DNA of 32,897 bases, taken from NCBI GenBank assembly GCA_016706685.1, contig JADJJE010000032.1, positions 1 to 32,897 on the forward strand, read 5' to 3'. Of this stretch, positions 23,746-32,897 are shown in pieces. Positions within the stretch are counted from its first letter, which is position 1; each line of letters starts with the position of its first letter. Below the pieces are notes generated by a model that made no database searches, was not told the origin of the DNA, and worked only from the letters and a program-made list of their open reading frames with translations. Both the position numbers and the translations under genes were made by a program. The stretch is from Sandaracinaceae bacterium. GTDB taxonomy: Bacteria > Myxococcota_A > Polyangia > Polyangiales > Houyiibacteriaceae.

Positions 23746-24816
23746 TCAGGTGAACCTCCAGCGATGTCGTCGCCAAACCTCGTCCACGTTCACACCGCTC
23801 GCGATCGCATCACGGATCCGGTCCAGCGCCTTCGGGCTGTAGCGCTTCCACACCTGGCTCTTGATCTTGATCTCCCGGTAGCACTCTGGGTCGTCGCAGA
23901 TCTCGAGGTCGATGATGAGCGCGGAGGTCCGCGGCCCGGTGAGACTGAGCTTCAAGGCGAGGTCATCACGTCCAAGGTTGAACTTGTCGAACAGGTTCAC
24001 CTCCTGCTTGACGACAATGCCCTCGACGGCCTCACCGGCCTGCGCAATTCGGACTGGGATGGCTCCCTGCTTCGAGATCTTCATGGTCACCGGGATGCCA
24101 GCGCCGTCGGTCGACAGCTTGAGCTGCGCGACCTCGGGGAGAATCACGTCCCACGCGGCACCACGACGGCGCTTACCGATCACGGCGTGAAGCTCGGACT
24201 CGGCCACGCGCTGGGCCTCGTCGCGAGCGGCGGTCGCGAACGCGAGAATAGACCGTAGCTTCGCGGCAGCCTGCGCTCCCTTACGCTTTCCCTTCTTCAA
24301 GAGGTCATCGACCTCGGTGAGTTCGGCTGCGAGCAAGAGACTCAAGTCACGCGGCGGACGTGCAGAGATCGGCAGCACCCGGGACGCCATGCGGTCGGCG
24401 AGCGACTCCTTGAACGCAGACGTCAGCAGGCGGTCGAAGAGGGTTACCGACGACTGGGCGAGGACGTAGAGCACATCCTCGCTGATCTCCGCGTAAAAGT
24501 GTGCGGCAGTGTCCCGATGCGCATCGAGGATCGAGAGGGTGGCCCGCTCGTCCTTCGTGATCAGCCTCAGCTCCTCTTCGGCGACTGCGAGGCACTTGTC
24601 GAAGCCAAACGTGTATCGGGAGGCCTTGTCGTGGATGCGGCGCCCGCGCTGGAGGATCGCCGCCTTCAGCATCAGTTCGAAGGCGTGATGGAGCAGGATT
24701 GGGACCGCGTGCGCTCGGGCAGTATCGGTGGGACGGTTGAAGAGTTCGACCCCCAAGGTGAGAGAGTCAATCGACCTTTCGAGCATGGGCTGAACATCGC
24801 GGCGGAACTTGGGCAT
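23746..24816 (-). CDS. DUF3644 protein with HEPN-type R-x4-H motif
   Basis: 356 residues. The N-terminal half matches DUF3644: MLERSIDSLTLGVELFNRPT, AVPILLHHAFELMLKAAILQ and ILDAHRDTAAHFYAEISEDV. The last contains R101-D-T-A-A-H106, an R-x4-H motif of the kind used by HEPN ribonucleases. The C-terminal half (about 200-356) is basic with a beta segment and IKSQVWKRYSPKALDRIRDA, perhaps for nucleic-acid binding. A ribosome site (AGGAGA) precedes ATG 24816. It is the second gene of a two-gene operon after the coiled-coil nuclease, 30 bp apart. RNase activity is inferred from the motif and fold; DUF3644 has no established biochemical role that I know of. Confidence 0.8.
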   Translation of the reverse strand: MPKFRRDVQPMLERSIDSLTLGVELFNRPTDTARAHAVPILLHHAFELMLKAAILQRGRRIHDKASRYTFGFDKCLAVAEEELRLITKDERATLSILDAHRDTAAHFYAEISEDVLYVLAQSSVTLFDRLLTSAFKESLADRMASRVLPISARPPRDLSLLLAAELTEVDDLLKKGKRKGAQAAAKLRSILAFATAARDEAQRVAESELHAVIGKRRRGAAWDVILPEVAQLKLSTDGAGIPVTMKISKQGAIPVRIAQAGEAVEGIVVKQEVNLFDKFNLGRDDLALKLSLTGPRTSALIIDLEICDDPECYREIKIKSQVWKRYSPKALDRIRDAIASGVNVDEVWRRHRWRFT

Positions 24817-24846
24817 CTCGTGGGGTCTCCTGCGCTTCGATCAGTC

Positions 24847-26535
24847 TCACGCAGCCTCACCGCCGCTGGGAAGCTCCAATACGGACGCATCGAACGAGCC
24901 ATTCGGTAGGGCGATCGGGCTCGCGATCTCGATGGCCTCATCGCTCACCTCGACGTTCAGCGAAGTCAGCGTGCTGCGAGCGTTCCGCAGCAGTAGGTCG
25001 AGCTTCTTCTGCGCCTTGCGGATCTCGTCGCTGATGCCGTCGACGTTCTTGCGGATGTTCTCGCTGTGCTTCTCCATCCTCTCAAGGCGCGTCAGCTCGT
25101 CTTCGATGCGCTTCTCGATCCCATGCAGGGCAGTGATGTCGCCTTCGTCGCCGACGGCCTTGGTGCGCGTGACGAGACCCACGCCGAGCAGCACCGCGGC
25201 GTGAAGGTAGGCATCCGTCGAAGGGTCCTGGTCATCCCACACGACGAGCACGTTGTTGCCATAGCGGGCGAAGCGCGGGAACAAGTCATTGGCGTGCGAC
25301 CGCGCCATGACGAAGACGCCCGCACCCGCGTCGCGGTTCTTGCGGGCAGCATCCAGCTCATCAAGCGCCTTCTGAACGGAGTAGCTCGCGTCGCGCTTGG
25401 CCTCGAAGACCACGCCCGCACCCGCGAACGCGCTCTCCTGGGTGAAGCGCACGACGGCGTCACCCTTCTTGCTGCGGCCCATGCCGGACGTGGCACCGGT
25501 GGCGTCGAATACGCACGGTCCGCCCTGGGTCGCGCTGCGCACGAAGGCGATCACCGCGTCTTCGAACACCAGCCCACCGCGCGGGGTCTTCAGCTCCTGC
25601 GTGCGCTTGGTCTCGATGCGCACCAGCGCCTCCCGCACCTCCTTCTCGAACTGCACCTGCCGCTCCTCCTGACGCTTCACCAGGGCGAGCTGCGAGGTCG
25701 ACTGCTCCAGCAGCAACCTCGACAGGCTGGCCTTCAGCATCGCCATCGGTGAGGCGGGGTCTTCGGGGTTCACGGCGGACAAGACTGCGCGGCGCGAGCG
25801 CTCCGTCTCGCGCACGAGGCGGCTGAGGAGGGACCGCTCGTCATTGACGTCGAGCGCGGCGAGGGCCGCCGAAAGCTGCTTCTGGCGATCCTCGTCGGCA
25901 CCCTTCAGCTCCTCGCGCAGGCTCTTGAGGAAGCGCGCCACAGCGCCGTCATCCGCGAGTGGATCAAGCGCCCGCACCAGCTCGGCGTGGCCCTCGCCCA
26001 TGACCATGCGGAGCTGCCCTTCGAGTACCTTCACGAGGCCGGTGCTATCCGTGGGTGAGAGCTTCTTGAAGAGCGGGCTGGTCTCGCCCACCTGCTTCGC
26101 CAGTGTCTCGGCGAGCACGCTGCCCTGAGAGCCAAGGAACTTCTGGAGCTGCTGGGCCAGGACACCCTGGTCGTCGACGAACGCCGACAGGCGCTGTGTG
26201 ACCTGGCCATCCTGTGGGTCGAAGAAGCGCGTGAGCACCGCCCCGATCGTCTGCTGTTGCTGCTCGACGTAGACCTTGAGCTGCTTGTCGATATCGCCGA
26301 GGAGGGCCGCCCCCACGTCCTTCAGCTTCGACTCTTGGGCAGCCTGGTGAGCGTTGGAGAGCGCACGGAGGCCGATGGCCCACGCGTCGTGCGCGAGCTG
26401 GTCGCGCGCGGGCTCGTCGAGATCGCCGAACAGGGCGATGCTGTCCGGACGGCGATCGCGCAGGTCGAGGGCCACCTCCTCGGTGGCGAATAGAACGGAG
26501 ACAGAGAGGGGCTCAAGGCGATTGCTGTTCTTCAT
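24847..26535 (-). CDS. Coiled-coil protein with PD-(D/E)XK nuclease domain (RmuC/DUF2130-like layout)
   Basis: 562 residues. The first 300 are charged and helical, with long coiled-coil stretches (about 60-120 and 205-315). Residues about 318-440 form a nuclease-like core: E325 in GLVFEDAVIAFV, D359 in KKGDAVVRF and E378-A-K380 in VVFEAKRD, then ALDELDAARKNRDAGAGVFV. This is the E...D...E-x-K pattern of the PD-(D/E)XK fold. A second coiled coil (about 470-530) follows. The arrangement is like RmuC and DUF2130 proteins, but I cannot assign it to a named family. ATG 26535 is 4 nt from the predicted sigma-54 transcription start; no Shine-Dalgarno site is present. It heads the operon with the DUF3644 gene and is divergent from the CARF activator. 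Confidence 0.78.
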   Translation of the reverse strand: MKNSNRLEPLSVSVLFATEEVALDLRDRRPDSIALFGDLDEPARDQLAHDAWAIGLRALSNAHQAAQESKLKDVGAALLGDIDKQLKVYVEQQQQTIGAVLTRFFDPQDGQVTQRLSAFVDDQGVLAQQLQKFLGSQGSVLAETLAKQVGETSPLFKKLSPTDSTGLVKVLEGQLRMVMGEGHAELVRALDPLADDGAVARFLKSLREELKGADEDRQKQLSAALAALDVNDERSLLSRLVRETERSRRAVLSAVNPEDPASPMAMLKASLSRLLLEQSTSQLALVKRQEERQVQFEKEVREALVRIETKRTQELKTPRGGLVFEDAVIAFVRSATQGGPCVFDATGATSGMGRSKKGDAVVRFTQESAFAGAGVVFEAKRDASYSVQKALDELDAARKNRDAGAGVFVMARSHANDLFPRFARYGNNVLVVWDDQDPSTDAYLHAAVLLGVGLVTRTKAVGDEGDITALHGIEKRIEDELTRLERMEKHSENIRKNVDGISDEIRKAQKKLDLLLRNARSTLTSLNVEVSDEAIEIASPIALPNGSFDASVLELPSGGEAA

Positions 26536-26549
26536 AATGCCGGGCCCAT

Positions 26550-26565
26550 TGCAGCCGGCGGGCCA
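26550..26565 (-). promoter_or_regulatory. Sigma-54 promoter for the nuclease-DUF3644 operon
   Basis: The minus strand reads TGGCCCG-CCGG-CTGCA, matching the -24/-12 consensus TGGCACG-N4-TTGC(A/T) at all but two bases. The essential GG and GC are 10 bases apart. +1 would be near 26539, 4 nt before the ATG. A sigma-54 activator gene starts divergently 113 bp away. Confidence 0.6.
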
Positions 26566-26632
26566 AGTGGCTGGAACCCGTCCCGCGCGGTCAGGATCGG
26601 GTGTTTTTCAGGGATTCGGGCTCGCAGCGGTG

Positions 26633-26666
26633 ACAAGTAATCTTGTTGTATCGCAAGTGTTCTTGT
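26633..26666. promoter_or_regulatory. Tandem 14-bp palindromes: probable activator binding sites
   Basis: ACAAGtaaTCTTGT (26633-26646, arms ACAAG/CTTGT around TAAT) and gCAAGtgtTCTTGt (26653-26666, arms CAAG/CTTG around TGTT). Their centres are exactly 20 bp apart, two helical turns. They are about 100 and 120 bp upstream of the predicted sigma-54 start, the normal enhancer distance. They also overlap the activator's own promoter, so they could serve both activation and autorepression. Confidence 0.65.
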
Positions 26667-26671
26667 ACATT
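26643..26671 (+). promoter_or_regulatory. Sigma-70-like promoter of the CARF activator gene
   Basis: TTGTTG (26643-26648), 17-nt spacer, TACATT (26666-26671), then 6 nt to GTG 26678, which would be leaderless. Both hexamers touch the tandem palindromes. Confidence 0.45.
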
Positions 26672-26677
26672 CCGCAG

Positions 26678-28181
<1,504 letters not shown>

Positions 28182-28197
28182 TGGCACGAACCTTGAA
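28182..28197 (+). promoter_or_regulatory. Sigma-54-like promoter before hsdR
   Basis: TGGCACG-AACC-TTGAA starts one base after the activator's stop codon. It equals the consensus except that the -12 GC is GA. +1 would be near 28208, giving a leader of about 36 nt with AGGAGGAGG (28227-28235) 8 nt before ATG 28244. The -12 C is important in most promoters, so this is weaker than the site at 26550. The same bases could be coding if hsdR starts at the TGATG overlap (ATG 28181). Confidence 0.45.
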
Positions 28198-28243
28198 GAT
28201 GGCCTCGGCATGCCCCAACGCACTCCAGGAGGAGGTCCCGCAC

Positions 28244-31200
28244 ATGAAGTCCCAGAACTTCGAGTTCCTGCGGGCGAAGCGCGCGGTGCTCGCGGACCTC
28301 GCGGGCTTTCGCCGAGCGCTACGCCCACGAGGACCCCGCGAGCTCGCTCATCAAGCAGCGCAGCTTCGTCGAGCACGTCGTCGCGGCCATCTACGAGAGC
28401 TACCGCCTACGGCCGCCGTACTCCGACAACCTGAACGACCTGATGAACGAGACCGCCTTCCGGCAGGCGGTGCCCGAGGTCGTGCAGAACAAGCTCCACG
28501 CCGTGCGCAAGGCCGGCAACCACGCCGCGCACCCACGGCGCCCCATCACCAGCCAGCTCTCGCTCGAGTGCTTGACGCAGCTCTTCGACATCGCGCGCTG
28601 GTTCCTCGTCCAGGTCGACCGGCGGCGAACTCGACGCGGCCCCGAACGTACGTGCCTCCGCCCCCCGTGCCGAACAGCGGCGCGAAGACGAAGGACGCTC
28701 TCGAGAAGCTGCGGCTCGCCGAGGCGAAGTACGAGGCAGTGCTCAAGCAGCTCGACGAAGAGACCCGAAGGCGGCTCGAGGCGGAGCGCACCGCAACAGA
28801 GGCCACGCGACCGAGCAAGAGAACGCCGGAAGGACCAGGGCTCCAGGAGGTCGCCAGGTCGCTCCTCAGTTCAACGAGGCACACCACCCGTCGCCGCCTC
28901 ATCGACCAAGCCCTGCTCGCCGCCGGATGGAACGTCGGCATCGATGGCAAGAATACCGAGCAGGTGAAGCAGGAGCTGAAGCTCGCGGGCCTCCCGACGC
29001 CGAGCGGCGATGGCTTCGCCGACTACGTGCTCTACGGCGACGACGGCAAGCCGCTCGGGGTCATCGAGGCGAAGAAGACCGCGAAGGATGCGCGCGCAGG
29101 AGGCGAGCAGGCGCGCCAGTACGCCGACGGCTCGAGAAGGCGACCGGCGTGCGCCCCGTTGTCTTCTTCACGAACGGTATCGACGTGTTCCTGTGGGACG
29201 ACGCGCAGAAATACCCGTACCGGAAGGTCTACGGCTTCTACTCGAAGGACAGCCTCGAGTACCTCGTCCACCAGCGCGTCGGCAAGAAGGCGCTCGCCCA
29301 CATCGAGCCGAACCTCGCGATCGCCAACCGCATGTACCAGCTCGAGGCGGTCAAGCGCGTCACCGAGCGCTTCGAGAGCAAGTTCCGCAAAGCCCTCGTG
29401 GTGCAGGCCACCGGCACGGGCAAGACCCGCGTCGCCATCTCGCTCTGCGACGTGCTGATGCGCGCGGGCTGGGTCAAGCGCATCCTCTTCCTCTGCGACC
29501 GCAAGGAGCTGCGCCGCCAGGCCGACCGCGTCTTCAAGGAGTTCCTGCCCGGCGAGCCGCGCGTCGTCGTCGGCGCCGCGACGGCCAACGATCGCGACAA
29601 GCGCATCTACCTCGCCACCTACCCGGCGATGATGAAGTGCTACGAGGACTTCGACGTCGGCTTCTTCGACCTCATCATCGCCGACGAGTCGCACCGCAGC
29701 ATCTACAAGAAGTTCCGCTCGCTCTTCCAGTACTTCGATGCGCTGGAGGTCGGCCTCACCGCGACGCCGGTGAAGTTCATCGAGCGCAACACGTACGAGC
29801 TGTTCGCCTGCGAGAACGGCGACCCGACCTCGGCCTTCGACTTCCAGCAGGCCATCGAGTCGAAGCCGCCTACCTCGTGCCGTTCCGGGTGATGCAGGTG
29901 AGCACCAAGTTCTCGCGCGACGGGATCCAGTACCGGCAGATGACCGAGGAGCAGCGCGACCAGCTCGAGGACCAGGACCCACAAGCGCAGGCCGTCGACT
30001 ACGACAGCGAAGACCTCGACAAGTATTTCTTCAACAAGGACACCACGCGCGCCATCTGGCGCTCGCTGATGGAGGACGGCATTCGCGAGGGCACCGGCAC
30101 CCACGTCGGCAAGACCATCGTCTTCGCCCGGAACCACCAGCACGCGGTCCACCTGGCCAGGGTCTTCAGCGAGATGTACCCTCAGTACGGCTCCGTGTTC
30201 TGCCGCGTCATCGACAACCAGGAGCCGAAGGCCGAGCAGCTCATCGACGACTTCAAGAATCCCGCCAACGAGCTGACCATCGCCATCTCGGTCGACATGC
30301 TCGACACCGGCATCGACGTGCCCGAGGTGGTGAACCTGGTCTTCGCCAAGCCGGTGAAGTCGTACGTGAAGTTCTGGCAGATGATCGGCCGCGGCACGCG
30401 CCTGCGCAAAGACCTGTTCGGGCCCGGAAAGGACAAGACCGAGTTCCTCATCTTCGACCACTGGCAGAACTTCTGGTTCTTCGACGAGAAGTACAAGGAG
30501 GCGCAGCCGGCGCCGCAGAAGTCGCTGCTCCAGCACCTCTTCGAGGCGCGCGTGGAGCTGCTCCAGACGGCCATCGACAAGATGGACGAGGTCGCCATCG
30601 CGATCGCGGAGCAGCAGGTCCTGGGCGACATCCGCGCGGTGCGAGACACGAACGCCATCGACGCCCGCGACAAGTGGAAGGAGCTGACGCAGCTCGCCGA
30701 TGGCGACCGCGTCCATCACTTCGCGGCCGCTACCAAGGCCGACCTCCTCTCCATGGTCGCGCCGCTCCAGCACCTGCGGAGCATTCGCGGCGACGAAGAC
30801 GCCTACCGCTTCGACCTGCTCATGACGCGCTTGCAGGTCGACCTGCTCAAGGGTGGGCCCACCGCGCCCAGGGTGCAGGATCTCCGGGCCGCGTCGTCGA
30901 GGCCGTCGAGCTCCTGGCCAAGAACCAGAACCCGGTGAAGGCCAAGGCCGACGCCATCAAGCAGGTGCGCAGCAAGGACTTCTGGGCGAGCGTCGAGGTC
31001 CAGCACCTCGAAGGGGCTCAGGAGCGAGCTGCGCGGCATCATGAAGTACCAGCAGTTGCCCACGACCACGCGCGTGGAGCCGCCGATCTTCGACGTGACC
31101 GACGACGGCTACGTCACGGAGGCATACATCCCACGCCTCGAGGGCCTCGACCTCGTCGAGTACCGTTCGCGCGTCGAGCGCGTGCTCGCGAGCACTTCGC

Positions 31201-31661
31201 GGAGAACCCCGTCCTTGCGCGCATCCGCGCGGGCAAGCCGGTGCAGGAGAGCGAGCTCGAAGAGCTGGCCACGCTCGTGCTCCAGGTTGACGACAAGGCC
31301 AACGTCAAGCACCTCGCTGGGCACGACCCGGAGACGCGGCGGTCGCTGCTGACGGTCTTCCGGGCCTCGTCGGGCTCGACGCCGGCGGTCGAGAAGGCCT
31401 TCACTGGCTTCGTCCACAAGCACCCGTCGCTGTCGGCGCAGCAGCTGCGCTTCCTCCAGGTGCTGCAGAACCACATCGCCCAGAACGGCGGCATCGAGCT
31501 CGAGCGGCTGTACGAGCCGCCATTCACGACCATCCACGCGGAGAGCATGGACGGCATCTTCCCCCATCCCGGAGACGTCGATGAGCTGCTCGCCATCCTC
31601 AGCGTCTTCGAACAAGCGCGCGACCCCAAGCGATCGCCCGCCCGCGAGCCAAGCATCATGA
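28244..31661 (+). CDS. hsdR: Type I restriction enzyme R subunit, EcoEI type, with N-terminal DUF4145 (many frameshifts)
   Basis: Read across frames it is about 1,140 residues. The N-terminal DUF4145 part (KLHAVRKAGNHAAHPRRPIT, about residues 85-104) is a HEPN-clan domain. The nuclease domain is near 220-290 (RRLIDQALLAAGWNV, GFADYVLYGDDGKPLGVIEA, then KK), a PD-(D/E)XK site. The helicase motor follows: QATGTGKTR (Walker A), IADESHRSIY (motif II), GLTATP, ISVDMLDTGIDVPEVVNLVF and MIGRGTRLRKDLF. It translocates DNA and cuts unmodified DNA with the M and S subunits. Frame changes occur near 28306, 28620, 28645, 29128, 29866, 30885, 31017 and 31190. The stop is probably TGA 31659-31661, overlapping the hsdM ATG as ATGA; as read, the frame runs into hsdM without a stop. 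ATG 28244 is preferred for its strong ribosome site; ATG 28181 is an alternative. Confidence 0.88.
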
Positions 31662-32897
31662 GCACCCTGACGACACAGCAGAAGAGCGACATCGACAAGC
31701 TCTGGACCGAGTTCTGGACCGGCGGCATCACCAACCCGCTCACCGTCATCGAGCAGATCTCGTTCCTCATGTTCGCGCGCCTGCTCGACGTGATGGAGAC
31801 GACCGGCGAGCGGCGCGCAGAGCGCACCAAGAAGCCGTTCAAGGGCCGGTTCACTGGCCCGAACGATCCGCGCCGCTGGAAGAACTTCAAGCAGAAGGAC
31901 GCCGCCGAGCTCTTGCGCGTGGTGCGCGACGAGGTGTTCCCGCACTTCCGCAAGCTGAACGGCGGCACGACCTTCGCCGAGTACATGCAGGACGCGCAGC
32001 TCATGATCCAGAAGCCGAGCCTCTTGGTCTCGGCGGTGAACATGATCGACAAGCTGCCGATCACCGACGGCGACGCGAAGGGCGACCTCTACGAGTACCT
32101 GCTGAGCAAGCTCACGACGGCGGGCATCAACGGCCAGTTCCGCACGCCCCGCCACATCATCCGCTTCATGGTGGAGCTCTTGGAGCCCAAGCCCACCGAG
32201 ACGATCGGCGACCCCGCGTGCGGCACGGCGGGCTTCCTCGTCGGCGCGCTCCAGTACCTCCAGGAGCAGCACACCTCGCAAAGGGTAAGGTGAAGGGCGA
32301 GAGCGGCGAGACCATCTACACCGGTGACCTGCTCGAGCCCTATCGCGCGCACATCCAGAGCGGCATGTTCCACGGCTTCGACTTCGACGCGACCATGCTC
32401 CGCATCGCGTCGATGAACCTGATGCTCCACGGCGTCGACAACCCCGACATCCACTACCAGGACACGCTGTCAAACTCGTTCCCGGAGAAGTTCGGCAAGC
32501 AGGCCACCGGCGGCTTCGACGTCATCCTCGCGAACCCGCCGTTCAAGGGCAGCCTCGACGAGGGCGACGTCCACCCGACGCTGACGCAGGCGGTGAAGAC
32601 CAAGAAGACCGAGCTGCTCTTCGTCGCGCTCGTCCTGCGCATGCTCAAGAAGGGCGGGCGCAGCGCGACCATCGTGCCCGACGGCGTGCTCTTCGGGTCG
32701 AGCAAGGCGCACACCGCGCTGCGCACACTGCTGGTGAAGAGCCACCAGCTCGAGGCGGTCATCTCGCTGCCTCCGGGGGTGTTCAAGCCCTACGCGGGCG
32801 TCTCGACTGCGATCTTGGTCTTCTCCAAGGGCGGCAAGACCGACCACGTCTTCTTCTACGACGTCCAGGCGGACGGCTTCTCTCTCGACGACAAGCG
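31658..32897 (+). CDS. hsdM: Type I restriction-modification M subunit, N6-adenine methyltransferase (3' partial, one frameshift)
   Basis: Starts MSTLTTQQKSDIDKLWTEFW; the N-terminal helical domain (ITNPLTVIEQISFLMFARLL) is typical of HsdM. Motif I DPACGTAGFL binds S-adenosylmethionine, and the catalytic NPPF motif is at about 32540. LKKGGRSATIVPDGVLFGSS follows. It methylates adenine in the site chosen by an S subunit, which should lie beyond the window. An indel near 32281 moves the frame from QYLQEQH to KGKVKGESGETIYTGDLLEP; both sides are clearly HsdM. The reading frame is open to the last base of the window. Confidence 0.92.

Noticed and set aside
22173..23753. A 526-codon + strand frame opposite the kinase
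   Set aside because: His/Val/Arg-rich shadow; the kinase on the minus strand is complete.
29703..32473. Long minus strand frames opposite hsdR and hsdM
   Set aside because: They span the frameshifts only because GC-rich antisense frames lack stops; all helicase and methylase motifs are on the + strand.

Overview
The window is high-GC bacterial DNA, most likely from a myxobacterium (Myxococcota; Polyangia or a relative is my guess). The basis is a MYXO-CTERM-type tail (GCGC, hydrophobic segment, Arg cluster) ending the first gene, Cys/Asp-rich surface lipoproteins with MopE-type metal-binding repeats, a Ser/Thr kinase with a PEGA domain, an ECF42-type sigma factor and a sigma-54 activator. 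No rRNA, tRNA, CRISPR array or insertion sequence was recognised, and no gene-free stretch exceeds 300 bases.

Layout. 1-3367: 3' part of a giant secreted FG-GAP/Cys-rich protein broken by many indels, followed by a hairpin terminator. 3528-6212: membrane protein, unknown protein and zinc-ribbon protein. 6222-10624: Uma2-type nuclease, unknown protein, small lipoprotein and a MopE-repeat lipoprotein. 10804-12405: ECF42 sigma factor with its DGPF/YCII partner. 12610-17669: zinc-ribbon/PQQ-like propeller protein, PPP-family phosphatase, DUF4143 ATPase, HEAT-like protein and a small zinc ribbon. 17774-18190: unknown protein. 23471 down to 18093: a tightly packed six-gene minus-strand unit, Ser/Thr kinase -> LysM/TPR protein -> GT2 glycosyltransferase -> DUF2064 transferase -> cAMP-binding Crp/Fnr regulator -> class II cyclic-nucleotide phosphodiesterase.

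23746-32897 is a defence-like island and the most interesting part. A sigma-54 activator with an RtcR-like CARF sensor domain (26678-28181) is transcribed divergently from a two-gene operon. That operon encodes a coiled-coil PD-(D/E)XK nuclease and a DUF3644 protein with an R-x4-H HEPN-type motif. A type I restriction system (hsdR, hsdM, running off the end) follows the activator. The divergent intergenic region holds a sigma-54 promoter for the nuclease operon, two 14-bp palindromes 20 bp apart placed about 100 and 120 bp upstream of that start, and a sigma-70-like promoter for the activator overlapped by the same palindromes. A second sigma-54-like element lies just before hsdR. The inference is a signal-inducible nuclease/restriction island in which the CARF sensor and the HEPN effector are joined by transcription and not by one polypeptide.

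Two general features. Many first genes of transcription units have a TAnnnT hexamer 6-7 nt before the start codon, suggesting leaderless mRNAs, while some operon-internal genes have Shine-Dalgarno sites. Indels are concentrated in 1-6200 and 27200-32300 and nearly absent from the 19 kb between; I treat most as sequencing or assembly errors because downstream reading frames stay conserved.
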